Source of the DNA: Corallochytrium limacisporum
Taxonomy: Eukaryota; Opisthokonta
DNA length: 31,347 nucleotides
NCBI GenBank assembly: GCA_002811645.1
Contig: PDIP01000117.1
Coordinates: 1-31,347 of the forward strand
Direction of reading: 5' to 3'
The notes under the pieces are model-generated. The model saw only the letters and a list, made by a program, of their open reading frames with translations, was not told the origin of the DNA and made no database searches. Of this stretch, positions 7,300 to 17,190 are shown piece after piece. The position numbers were made by a program, and so were the translations under genes. Within the stretch, counting starts at the first letter, position 1. Each line of letters begins with the position of its first letter.

Positions 7300-9372
7300 T
7301 CACTGGTGGCCCATCTGACTCTGCTTCATGCCCGTTTGCCCGGCAACTTTGCACTTGGCGTACATGTCATCAATCATCGCCTGGTACCGGGCCCTGGCTT
7401 GAGGGCGGCGCAGCTTAGAGGTTGGCGTGAGCACCAGCTTGTCCTCAGGGTCTTCGGGAGTCCAGGTCTCCTTCTCAACGTAGACACCCTTAGGCAGCTC
7501 GAAACCCTTCAGTCCGTGCTCCCTGCCAATGCGGGAGAATTCTTTGATAAGGGCGTCATGCACGTCAGGAGTATTGGGATTAGAGTCCTTGGTCATGGTG
7601 ATGCCCTGACGCTCGCACCACGGCAGGAATGTATCCTCATCCGCAACCGCGATGGCAACAAGATGGCTCTGGAGACTGTCGCCGTAGATGAACATTTGGC
7701 TGACTGGGGCGGCCTTGGTGAGAATGTTTTCAATCTTCTCTGCAGCCACGTACTCACCCTGGCTCAGCTTGAAAATGTTCTTCTTGCGATCAATGAGGCG
7801 AACTGCACCGTTGGGCAACAGTTCAGCAATATCACCAGAGTGCAGCCATCCGTCCTTGTCCTTGGTCTCCGCTGTCTTCTCCGGCATCTTGTAGTAACCC
7901 CTGAAAATGTTGGCGCCCCGCACGCAGAACTCGCCACGCGGGTATGGCTTGTCCTTGCTGGTGTAGTTCATGTCCGGCACGTCGACAAGCTTAATCTCAC
8001 AGCACTGAACGGGACCACCCACCCAACCGGCTGTGGAGACATCGTCTGGTGTGGTTACGCAGACGCCGGCCGTGGTCTCCGTCTGGCCGTAACCCTCGTA
8101 CATTTGGCTGCCAAAGAGAGCGCGGTAGAATTCAATGACATGAGGCGCCAGGGGGGCGCTACCGGTTACGGTCACGCGCACACGGTCCAGACCAAGGCGT
8201 GCCTTGATCTTGTTGAAAACAAGCGGGTCCCAGACGGCGTGGGTGAAGTAGCCGTACTTCAACCAGTAGCGTTTGGAATTCAGTGCGGTGTCGAAGAGGT
8301 ACTTCTTGACACCACCCTCGGCCTCGACGCTGGCCATGATGCGATCATAGATGCGGTTCCACAGGCGTGGGACACTTGGGAACGTCGTCGGACGCAGCAT
8401 CGCAATATCTTCAAGCAGTCCTTGCGTATCACCACGGAAGTAGCCAATGCAAGAGCCGCTGTTAATGACGCTGACCATGAGGATCTGCTCAAACATGTGC
8501 GCCATGGGCAGATAGCTCAGATGCACATCGTTGGGGTGGTACTCAATGCGATCCAGCATGGCATAGGTGCACACCAAGATGTTGGAATGGGGCAGCAGGA
8601 CGCCCTTGGGCTGGCCGGTGGTGCCTGAAGTGTAGGCCAGGAGATAAACATCACACTCCTTCGCAATCGGCAAGTTCTGGACACTTCCGTGTTTCCGTCC
8701 CGCTTCCATGACGTCGTCCCATTGGCGGACCTCGAACCCTTCGAGGGATCCGCAGGGCTCCATGCCGTCGGTGCGGAGCTCGATCACATTTTTCAAGGTC
8801 GGTACGTCGGACTTTTTGAATGCACTCACGACACGGAAGTTCTCGGTGCTGACAAGAATGGTCGTCATGTTGGTCTGGTTCACCACGTAGCTAATGGTGT
8901 CATCACCCAGTGTGTCGTAGAGCGGCACGATAGCAATGCCATGGCGGGCAGCAGCCATCTCTGCGATATAGAATTCCATGCGGTTCTTGCAGTAGAAGCC
9001 GAGCTTGCGAGGGAGGTGCTTATCGTTCTCATCCGCGATCGGGCACAGGTCCAAGAGATCGATGGCCGCAGCGAAGTCATCGACTAACTTGCCGGTCTCA
9101 GCATATGTGATGAACTCGAAGTCGGAGTACTTGCCTTCGGATATCATCCTCCGTTTTCCGATGCAGGGTTGTTCTGCAAACTCCTTCACACTCAGATTGA
9201 AGGCAGTGCCCATGTCCCGCACTTCCTTACCATTGCGCATGAAACCACAGGACAGGAGCTTGGGGGCGGGGCGATAGACAGCGGTCTCGCCCTCCTTGGC
9301 CTCCGTCACGGGCGCCGCATATTGTACTTCCGGGGCCTCGGTCGCGAACAGGCATCCGAGCATGCTCGCCAT
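7300..9372 (-). CDS. Long-chain acyl-CoA synthetase (AMP-forming)
   Basis: A 690-residue member of the ANL adenylating superfamily, close to the usual 650-700 of eukaryotic long-chain enzymes. It activates fatty acids with ATP and CoA through an acyl-adenylate. The P-loop TSGTTGQPKGV is near residue 248, the A5 motif YEGYGQTE near 425, the adenylate-binding GWLHSGD near 507, and the hinge/fatty-acid signature DRKKNIFKLSQGEYV near 527-541. All catalytic motifs are intact. The N-terminus (MASMLGCLFATEAPEV) has a short hydrophobic stretch but no clear membrane span, and the C-terminus (MGHQ) is not a peroxisomal PTS1, so location is unresolved. Start at the first ATG; a second lies at codon 4. 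The opposite strand has a long open frame caused by codon bias. Confidence 0.94.
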   Translation of the reverse strand: MASMLGCLFATEAPEVQYAAPVTEAKEGETAVYRPAPKLLSCGFMRNGKEVRDMGTAFNLSVKEFAEQPCIGKRRMISEGKYSDFEFITYAETGKLVDDFAAAIDLLDLCPIADENDKHLPRKLGFYCKNRMEFYIAEMAAARHGIAIVPLYDTLGDDTISYVVNQTNMTTILVSTENFRVVSAFKKSDVPTLKNVIELRTDGMEPCGSLEGFEVRQWDDVMEAGRKHGSVQNLPIAKECDVYLLAYTSGTTGQPKGVLLPHSNILVCTYAMLDRIEYHPNDVHLSYLPMAHMFEQILMVSVINSGSCIGYFRGDTQGLLEDIAMLRPTTFPSVPRLWNRIYDRIMASVEAEGGVKKYLFDTALNSKRYWLKYGYFTHAVWDPLVFNKIKARLGLDRVRVTVTGSAPLAPHVIEFYRALFGSQMYEGYGQTETTAGVCVTTPDDVSTAGWVGGPVQCCEIKLVDVPDMNYTSKDKPYPRGEFCVRGANIFRGYYKMPEKTAETKDKDGWLHSGDIAELLPNGAVRLIDRKKNIFKLSQGEYVAAEKIENILTKAAPVSQMFIYGDSLQSHLVAIAVADEDTFLPWCERQGITMTKDSNPNTPDVHDALIKEFSRIGREHGLKGFELPKGVYVEKETWTPEDPEDKLVLTPTSKLRRPQARARYQAMIDDMYAKCKVAGQTGMKQSQMGHQ

Positions 9373-9696
9373 TGTGAAAGATTTGGTGGTTGAATTGAAA
9401 GTAGCAAGTTGATCTACTCTTTCACTCTATGATGCATTGTCCTTCCAGTCCGTTGGCTGTGATTGAATTCTTCGGCTCTCAAGTACCCGTCCAGGTCACT
9501 GCACAAAACGAGGAGTGTCGAAACTCATGAGCAGGGAGAAGCAAAGAACAAGATCGTGCACAGAAATTGAGCACGAATAGATGTCACTAATGAGCCCATA
9601 CTTGCCCACAGAATCTACCAGGCCCAGGGTCAGCTGAATTCGGTCGCTCCTCCTGCGGGCCCGCCTCGCGAGCTTTTTTAGTGGTCGTCGCGCTGA

Positions 9697-9729
9697 CACG
9701 CACACACACACACTCTCTCCCTCGCTCGC
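9697..9729. repeat. CA/CT microsatellite
   Basis: A CACACA tract runs into CTCTCTCC and CTCGCTCG, about 330 bp upstream of the acyl-CoA synthetase start. A simple sequence repeat with no further feature. Confidence 0.8.
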
Positions 9730-10040
9730 TGGCGCTCCTGTCTGTGCGTACGTGGTGGCCCTGTTTTGCGCGTTACGTTTCTTGCGGGTGTGTCCGTGTA
9801 ATGCTTGGTAGACGGGAAGAAAAAATTCCTTGTAAAAATCTCAAGGCAACGAACGGCCTAAGAGAAAAAAAAGAAGGGGGGGGAGGGAGAGAGAAGGGAA
9901 AAAGCCACAGAAAAACTAAAGAGAGCCCACCCCCGGGAGGGGGGGGGAAGGGTGAGACTTTTGCCAAAAAAAAAATAAAAGTAAAACGCGGGAGAGGCGG
10001 GGAGGGGAAGGCGGGTCTCGCTCTCGCTCTTGCTCACTCT

Positions 10041-10054
10041 CCCCCCCGGGGGGG
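10041..10054. repeat. C7G7 palindrome
   Basis: Seven C followed by seven G form a perfect 14-bp self-complementary block, followed by further G runs up to G13 at 10083-10095. It is one of nine C-run/G-run junctions in the intergenic parts of the window. Confidence 0.85.
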
Positions 10055-10958
10055 TGGGGGGGGAATTCTGTCTTTGTTTTTCGGGGGGGGGGGGGAAGGG
10101 AGAGATTTTCACTTTTTCTTTTTTTTTTTTAATTTTCGTTGGGCACCTTCCCCCCTTGCCCAATTTCGTTCTTAACTTGGAAGGTTATCAGGGCAAAAGG
10201 GGGGGGAGGGGGGGTAAAAGAAGGGAGTGGTTGGTGGGGTGAACAAAGAGACAGAGGCCACAATAAAAAAATAGAAACGAAAATTGAAAAACGAAAAGGG
10301 AGAGGGAGCAGGAGCAGGAAGGGAGGGGAGGGGGGAAAGGGGACCATAAAGCTTTGGGTCCCCTCTGAACACTACTCCAAATCCCAACCCGGCCTTCGTT
10401 CCTTTTTTCACACAGCCGCAACAGTGCCTGTGTACCACAATACAAAAAGAAGGGACTTTTTTCGTTAGAAATAAAAGCCGATCCAAAACAGAAGATAAAA
10501 ATAACCAAAAGGCAGCAGCAAGCAGCGGCAGGAGCAGCAGCAGCAGCTGGTGGTGGTGGTGGTAGTTCCTCCGTATTTTTCCTTCCTAGCGGTCAAGCCG
10601 ATGGGGAAGGACCAAGGGGTCTGCTCCCAAGAAAAGAAATGGTAAAAACAAGGAGAGTAGAACATTAACGACTCAGCAGAAATAATTAAATAAAATACCA
10701 AGCTTGTGAGCGGCAGCAGTCCAAAGGGAAGGGATTGCGATATTGTGAAAGGACGGGATGGTTACGTAAACAGTGAGTGAGACTCACCAGAGAAAGCACT
10801 GGCGGCAGTTTCTTTTCTTTGAATGAACAAAGAGAAAAAAGGGCAAGGAAAAAGCAAGGAAACAAAAAGGCGCCTCGTACGAGAAAAAGGCGGGGAGGTG
10901 TTGGCAAAAAACTGCCTTCACTTCTTCATTACTGTCCTGTATGGAATGGAATGGTTAG

Positions 10959-11032
10959 AATTGTGTTTTTTTTTTCATTATTTAATTTAATTATAGAATT
11001 TGCAAAAGTTAGTCTTTTGTCCCCCCGGGGGG
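10959..11032. repeat. AT-rich island followed by C6G6 palindrome
   Basis: About 50 bp of almost pure A/T (10961-11010) is followed 10 bp later by CCCCCCGGGGGG at 11021-11032. The same order, AT-rich segment then C-run/G-run junction, recurs near 15241-15416 and 21550-21664. Confidence 0.5.
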
Positions 11033-11845
11033 TGTGTGCGGGTGTGTTTTTTTCACAAGTTCTCCATAAATCTCTCTCTTGGCCACACTCATTTTCTTCC
11101 CCCTTCACTCACTCGCTCACTCTCCTCTCCGTCCCGGGCCTGTAGGTAAGGTGCAGGAGTAGGTACTAGGTAGGCAGATATGTATGGGTATGAGTTATAG
11201 GCATGGTGGTGATGGGTGGTATGTATATCATGGTTGGACGGTGCTGTCTTTTGGCTGGCTGGCTGTTGTTGATCCGGTGCCAGATGATGCCTTAGCTTGG
11301 ATGGCTGGTGATGCTCGGGGAGTTTCTAGACGGTGCGGATAGATCTTTGATAGTAATGGACCGGTGGCGCCGGTCGGCTTGATGCCAACTCATCCTTTGT
11401 TGATGTTGTACACCTCCCCCACCCTTCCCTCTTCCCTTCTCGTGCCTTCCGGGCACTGTGATCCAAATTGCGCCACGCGCCCGGAAAGCACAGAAAGACA
11501 CCCAAGACACATTTCTCATAACCCCCCTTTTTCTCTTTGATTGGTGTCCCGGTCCCCCTCCCTCATTCATTCATTGACCCATCATCACATGCAACCTTTG
11601 GATGTCACATCGATGGTTGTTTGAATTCCTCTGGACTTTCTCTCTTCCTTTGCCAGGTGTTGTTGGCTTATCGATGACGAAGATGTGCCTGTCTCCCGCG
11701 ATGGCGGTTGGTCGGCCCCGTTGGTTGTGAAGGACGATTTGCAAGGAAGGAGGGCGGGGGAGAAGGGAGGAGGGGGGCGGTTGAAAGGAAAAAAAAGGAA
11801 AGGAAAAGGTTAGGTGTCGAAAAAGGGGGGTCGTCGAGCGGTGGC

Positions 11846-11847
<2 letters not shown>

Positions 11848-11914
<67 letters not shown>
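11848..11914. repeat. GA microsatellite, 67 bp
   Basis: About 33 uninterrupted GA units. Frames across it translate as alternating Glu-Arg or Leu-Ser and are not evidence of a gene. Such polypurine tracts can form triplex DNA or serve as GAGA-factor-like sites. Confidence 0.95.
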
Positions 11915-11916
<2 letters not shown>

Positions 11917-12107
11917 AAAGAAAACAAAGAAAAAGTCTTGTGGCTCGTGTGTGACCGAGCGAAGTCCTTTGGACGGGAACACCGTGGTCGTTAGGAAAGA
12001 CAATGACCCCATGGAAAAAAAAGGGAGCCATTGGTGGACGCAAAATACTCTCCCAGTCTCTTCTTGTTCTCAGTCCTACGTTCGCGTTATCAGAAGGCCC
12101 TTTTCGG

Positions 12108-12143
12108 GTGTGTGTGTGTGTGTGTGTGCGTGTGCGTGTGTGT
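12108..12143. repeat. GT microsatellite with two interruptions
   Basis: A GT repeat with two C substitutions. A second, shorter GT tract follows at about 12209-12224. Potential Z-DNA-forming sequence. Confidence 0.9.
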
Positions 12144-15100
12144 TCCTGGATTATCTCTGGCTTCGGCATGTCCCGCCGATCTCTTCTCGCCCCTGTTGCG
12201 TTGATGGTTGGGGTGTGTGTGTGTAGCAATGTGCGTGCTTCGTAGTTTCCGGGAGCGTGGCATATTTCCTTGGTCACACTGTCTCGCACGTTCCTGTACC
12301 AACGCAATCTTCGCCTTAAACTGTCAAAGCATCCGTAGTTTCCGGGTTTCTCGAGGGTTCGTCTCCATCACCAAATGACTCCCGTCGTCAAAGCTCAATT
12401 TGCGGAGATAGTCTGACGATTTCCAGTTTTCAGGGTCGATCCGGTCTTGGAGTGTATTTTGGTTCTGCATGTGGATACGTCTTAGTTGGTGCTGAGGACA
12501 CACTCGGCACTCTCTCCGCCCAGGACCCTCACGCAACGAAATATTGCTTCATCCAATAATCCTGGGGCATCAACGACGCCGGCCGCGTGTCTCGGTTCGA
12601 AACCGTGGTGTTGTTATTGTTGCCCAATGGCGGGGCGTCATCAGCTGAAGGTTGGCGGGATCAGCTGTGTTCTTGCGTAGTCCTTGCAAAACCGCCATTT
12701 TTTGATAATTTTCAATGTTTCTTTGATTTCGCGTTTGATCTTTCTTGGTTTGATTTCGAATTTTCTCCTCTATTTTTCTTCTTGTATCTCGCTTTAGAGC
12801 CGTTCCCTCCTTGCTTTCCCTATTCTTTCCTTTTAATCCACATTCGGTGGGAGAGATTCCACCACGAGAACAAAAATTATGCACACACACAACACGCATG
12901 AGAAAGAATGGGAATGTGTCGAAACCACAAGAAACCGTACGCCAAAGTGGGCCGATTGGACGATACATGAACAAAGTCGGTAAGCAGGACCATGGACAGG
13001 TTTTGTGGCTATTTGTTTCCGGCGTTGGGTGGCGACATGTGTTCTCCTAGAGGTGGTGTGGCTGTATTCTTCCCTATTGTACGTGTGCCTTGCTGAAACA
13101 TGCAAGGGACGACGGACGACGTTTTGTTGTCCCTCTGTTTGTGATGGGCAAGATTAATCGCCATCAGTGAATCCTGTAAAGGCACGCAGTCAAAAGCCAT
13201 CTCTGGTAACCCCTTTGCTTGGGATCCACGTCGACGATAGCGGTCAATCACCGCCGTTTAGGATGTGTGCGTATGATTTCAATATCCATTACAATATCAC
13301 TATCGCTCATTAACGACTGTCGCACGTTTTCAAGGAAGAGAACCAAGCAGCAAGCTCGCACCCGTTAAGAGCGAGCGTCGAGGTCAGAAAAGAGCGAGTC
13401 GTCTTTCATCATCGCAACCATGACACCTTCCTACATCTTCCCCTCCTGTGGTGGCGACCGGATGCACACAACTTTAAAATTAGCCCTCTCCATACTGCGA
13501 GGTAGGGTTCCCGCCCTCCTTTTCGTCTGCGCATCCCCCCTGACCCGCATGAGCCCCAAACGATTATGCCATCGCATTCGCTGCTCGCCAGTCCCATCCT
13601 CCTTGGTCAAATGTCATGGATGGCCGAAAAGTTCCAGTTCGCCGGCGTCACGAAGCGATCTTTATTTAGGATTCTGCAGCGGATGGGGTCCGGCCGGTGC
13701 AGCCCGAAATATGCGAGGGTACCCCGAGGCACATGAGGGACAAAGGATTATTTGGAAAATCAAGTGATAGTACAAGTGTTACCCCACCTTTTTGGTGGGT
13801 GTACCTTGTCGTAAACTCTCTGTCTGTGAAAAGGTGGATAGCACAACTTCTATTTGATGCACTAGCCTGCATCAGCATCCCCGTGCAGTGTGCGCTACTA
13901 CCATTTTCGAACTAAGGTTCTTACTGTCATCTTGGGTTTTGAGGATTATCAACATCGAGAAAGCAATTTGGGGGTAGCGACCAAGAAGAGCCAGCAAACC
14001 AGAAGTTCACACACTTAATTTCCAAAACCAGATGGTCCGCCGTCGTTGTGGGTGCCTATGAAAATGGGTTGTCAGCAACATCTGACTCCTTCGGGACGTT
14101 ATCACCCTCAGTTTGACGAAAGAGGGGCTTGCTGGACGTAATTTTGAACGCACAACATGAGTTTAGTGCATGTGAGGGCACGGTTGATAAACTCTTGATT
14201 TGGCGACCTCAGGTTTCTGCATGCCACAGATTGGAAATGAGTTGACAGTGGGTGCGGAGGAACCCAGATGCGACGAGCACGGCACTTCTTCTCATTATAG
14301 CGCTACGTGTTAGTTGTTATTGATATGATATCAAAAGAAAGCGTATCGATCCCGCCGATATCTGTTCGCAGTTTGTGGTTTGCACCGGTATGTACATTAG
14401 AGTATATGCGTGGTCAGTTTTGTGCCTTAGCGTAGGCGATTCTCTGGCTTCCAATGGTGCTCGGCCCCGTTGGTTGGAGTGCCCGCCATGCTCATTGAAA
14501 TTCGGATACCACACTGATTATCTTGTCCAGGACATTTTTTGCCAAACGAAATGCCCATATTAAATATACCACAGTTGCGCCATAACGCGATACTGCACAC
14601 AGGCAAGAGGAATTGCTGGGCATTGGGTACGAGATAAAAAACTCTAAAACGTGGACGTACACCCTAACCGTAATCACCAGAAAACAGATAGACCGTTTTG
14701 TCTCCCAACCTCCCAAACCATTTTCCTCTTTTTCTTTCGTTTTCTTTTCTGTTATTTTTAACCCTTCCCTTTTCCGTACCACCACCAGGGAACAAAAACG
14801 GATAGGAAAGAGGGGGGGTGTTGTGTTTAGGGTAGGCACCAAGCCGCGCTGCATTTTCCTTCCTTTTCTAGCATGGCAGGCACGAAACCTTTGGTTAGTA
14901 AGAAGCAAAAGGGATACTGGCCGCCAACCGGGGAAGCTCTGGATGACAGAAAATTGACATGGGAAACAGAATAGTCCAGACCACCGCCCAACCCAAAAAG
15001 AATAAAAAAACAAAAACAAGGGAGTTAAAAGTAGAACAAAGCAGATAGTCCCCCCCTTCCATTCTCCCCAAGCCCTCTAGGCCTGCACCCTGTCTTAGGG

Positions 15101-15164
15101 GGTTTTCCTCCCTTTTTTAGCCATTTTCCCAATATTCCCTGAGCGGGCCGTGGAGAGAGGCGCT

Positions 15165-15178
15165 GGGGGGGGGGGGGG
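15165..15178. repeat. G14 homopolymer
   Basis: The longest G run in the window. Runs of ten or more G also occur at 5789-5800, 10083-10095, 21014-21023, 21332-21341 and 31330-31342. Long C runs on the plus strand are rarer (11 bases each at 15448-15458 and 20510-20520). Confidence 0.9.
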
Positions 15179-15240
15179 TAAAACGACGGACACAACACCG
15201 CTCTGGATCCCGCTCACTGGCCGAGGGGTACTCTATACTT

Positions 15241-15416
15241 TCTAATCATAAAAAAATCAAAGGAGTACATAAATCTTAATATAATAATATAACTTTATGG
15301 TTTAATCACATATGTACTTTCGATTGATAATGTGGAAATTCAACTGAGGCTAAGTTCAAAGAGAAATCGAATCAAACAAGAACTCTTTCTTTGGCCCAAA
15401 AATGGACCCCCCCGGG
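15241..15416. repeat. AT-rich island followed by C7G3 junction
   Basis: An AT-rich block (15241-15336) with several TAATATAATAATATAA-like stretches precedes a GC-rich segment that contains CCCCCCCGGG at 15407-15416. A TTGGCCCAAA motif lies just before the junction; related TTTGGCCCA sequences are found near 5752 and 21080. Confidence 0.45.
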
Positions 15417-15587
15417 AGGCCAGGCAGCGATCAGGGAGAAGCCGGCTCCCCCCCCCCCTCCCCCCGAGAGAACAGCGGACACCGGGGAGCGGTTGAACCG
15501 GAGGTGAAGGGACGAAAGGGAGGGGGGAGGAGTGGGTGGGTGTTGGTTGTTGGCTTGACCGGGGAGCAGGGGACTGGGGCTCACGTT

Positions 15588-15604
15588 CGGTACTGAATCT
15601 ACCG
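15588..15604. repeat. 17-bp dyad repeat, copy 2
   Basis: Exact second copy of CGGTACTGAATCTACCG, in the same orientation as copy 1 about 10 kb away. A small palindrome CGGTTGAACCG (15490-15500) lies about 90 bp to its left. Confidence 0.5.
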
Positions 15605-16123
15605 CGGAAGATCACAGGAGTGTGCTAGCCACCGCCCTCGACTGACGAATGGTCGGCGTGTGGTTGTGGTGTGAAGAGGGGCGGCAAACCGGGACGTGGC
15701 CGGGCAAGAGTTGCGGGCCAATTCGATTGATGGACCGTGGTATGTTTCCAATGGAAAAGTTGTGAGAGAGGGAGAAAAAAACTTCCATGGAATGAAATGC
15801 CTTGGACAAATTGCACAAGCTTCCACAATTTTTTCCACCCCATCATCATCATCATAAGCCCACAGGCCTTCATACATAGTCCAAGTACCGCGACCACCAC
15901 TAAACCACACAGGGTCATCTCGAGGGCTGCCACCCCTTGGGCGGCAAATGAGCCAAAGACCCTGGCCCGAACCAAAGGCGGGACCCGGATTGATTTAACG
16001 AGTGACCTGGGGCACAGGTTCTGAGAAAAAGTTTGGTGACTTCTGTGCTGCTGGTGATGACGTTGTACGGATTCTTTATACGGAGGTTTGTGACAGAGTG
16101 CTGTTGGCTGGCTCGCGATCTGG

Positions 16124-16133
16124 GGTATTTAAA
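16124..16133 (+). promoter_or_regulatory. TATA-like element GGTATTTAAA
   Basis: Second copy of the 10-mer seen upstream of the Dad4-like gene, here about 180 bp upstream of the complexin-like ATG. A TGACGT half-site (CRE-like) lies at 16058-16063. Confidence 0.3.
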
Positions 16134-16312
16134 TGATATCAGCACGAACAGAGAGCGCTGATAAATTGTCAATTGCTGAAAGCGGAATCAATTAGCGGTA
16201 GAAGCCGGGCGACCTCGCTGCCGTTAATATACAAGAGAAGACCCGTGATTGCAACAAGTGTTCAGAAGAATCACTGACCCAATTAGCCCCGGACAAACAT
16301 AAGATAAAGAGT

Positions 16313-16744
16313 ATGGCCGGCTTGACCCAGTTCTTTCCCAAGGGGCTCTTTGGCCCCGAGAAGAAGAAAAGCAACAGTCCCTTTGGCGGCGGCGACGATG
16401 AAGAAGGTGGCTCCTCGGGCCTGAGCTACGCTGAGCGCAAGGAAGTCAAGAACGAGGTAAAGGCCCAAGCCAAAGAGGACGCAGAGTACCGCAAGCAAAA
16501 GCGTGCCAAGGAACGGGAAGGTCGCGAGAAGGAGCTCGATCGCATTCGTGAAAAGTATAATCTTGACAAGAAGGACGACAAAAAGGGCAAGAAGGGCAAA
16601 AGTCACCGGGACGAAAGCAAAGAGGAGGAGGACGCTGAGATTGAGGAAATTTCCCAGGACACTGAAAAGCAGTACACGTTCACGGAGAAGATGAAAATGC
16701 TGTTCTCTTCGGGTTCTTCAAGTTCAGCATCAACGTCGAAATGA
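16313..16744 (+). CDS. Complexin (synaphin)-like SNARE regulator
   Basis: A 143-residue, highly charged protein, the size of animal complexins (about 134-160). Residues 59-84 form the predicted central helix. Aligned without gaps to the rat complexin-1 central helix (from memory), R60, R71, I78, K81 and Y82 correspond to the SNARE-contacting R48, R59, I66, K69 and Y70, and 14 of 30 positions are identical. R63 is replaced by Leu75 and Y52 by Arg64. The N-terminus (MAGLTQFFPKGLFGP) is hydrophobic, and the tail (FTEKMKMLF, about 123-131) is potentially amphipathic, as in animal complexins whose C-terminal helix senses vesicle membranes. Complexins clamp or promote SNARE zippering in regulated exocytosis. 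Highly charged helices can mimic one another, but matching contact residues and the IRxKY pattern make this more than composition. Confidence 0.75.
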   Translation: MAGLTQFFPKGLFGPEKKKSNSPFGGGDDEEGGSSGLSYAERKEVKNEVKAQAKEDAEYRKQKRAKEREGREKELDRIREKYNLDKKDDKKGKKGKSHRDESKEEEDAEIEEISQDTEKQYTFTEKMKMLFSSGSSSSASTSK

Positions 16745-17190
16745 AGTACAAGGAGGGAGATCAGTTGACACTATTTACAAAATCGAACTCCGAACGGCAA
16801 CTTACAGACATATTGTCAGTCTTTATTCGCATCAGATCTTAAGAAACAGACCGTTTGCTACAAGCAACAGGAACTGGTTGGTCAGTCTGGGTCTTGCATG
16901 TTTTGTTTTGTTTACTGTAACAAGTCTTTCTATTTTGTAGGATTTTGTGTTGTTTGCAGTTGCCAGTAAATCAAGATTTAGAGACTTTGTGAAGTCTTTT
17001 TGGTGGTTTTCATCTTTTCAAAGAGAATTACAAAAGGAACAGTGCGACTAGAAGCCATGACCAAGTGCTTTGTCACTCATTCAGGAGTTTCCCTCGAATT
17101 GCCAGAGACGTTCCATGCAAAACTAAGGATCTAAAGGCCCCCCGTCAACGTGACACTACCGCGGTCACCGTGATATACAGCAGGATGGTT
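16745..17190. other. Convergent 3' region between complexin-like and kinase genes
   Basis: Holds the 3' ends of two converging genes. It is T-rich on the plus strand around 16890-17020. No canonical AATAAA is seen. No gene or RNA is recognised. Confidence 0.5.

Larger units (their letters stand above)
9373..16312. other. 6.9 kb gene-poor low-complexity region
   Basis: Lies between the divergent acyl-CoA synthetase and complexin-like genes. I find no ATG-started ORF with protein-like composition; the open frames translate microsatellites and homopolymers or begin at GTG/TTG. The left half (9860-10360) is nearly pure G/A on the plus strand, broken by C-run/G-run junctions at 9930-9937, 10041-10054 and 11021-11032. 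The middle has GA and GT microsatellites. The right half (12400-15000) has ordinary composition but no recognisable gene. The region could hold non-coding RNA, or promoters of both neighbours at its ends. Confidence 0.55.

Noticed and set aside
7306..8628. A 440-codon open frame on the plus strand antisense to the acyl-CoA synthetase
   Set aside because: It is a codon-bias shadow of a clearly real gene on the other strand and has no family features.
9681..10508. Several overlapping frames of 100-164 codons in the G/A-rich region
   Set aside because: Composition is homopolymeric Gly/Lys or Pro/Phe, with no domain and competing frames on both strands.
11708..12307. Open frames of 165-172 codons across the GA and GT repeats
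   Set aside because: Their length comes from microsatellites that lack stop codons; the translation is alternating dipeptides.
12241..12346. 13-bp direct repeat CGTAGTTTCCGGG at 12241 and 12334
   Set aside because: Several 13-bp repeats are expected by chance in a window this size; no symmetry or third copy seen.
12560..12625. Possible tRNA T-arm around CTCGGTTCGAAACCGTG
   Set aside because: No matching acceptor, D-arm or anticodon arm could be drawn; one T-stem pair mismatches.
13420..13767. 115-codon plus-strand frame
   Set aside because: No recognisable domain or biased composition; length is within chance expectation for this stretch.
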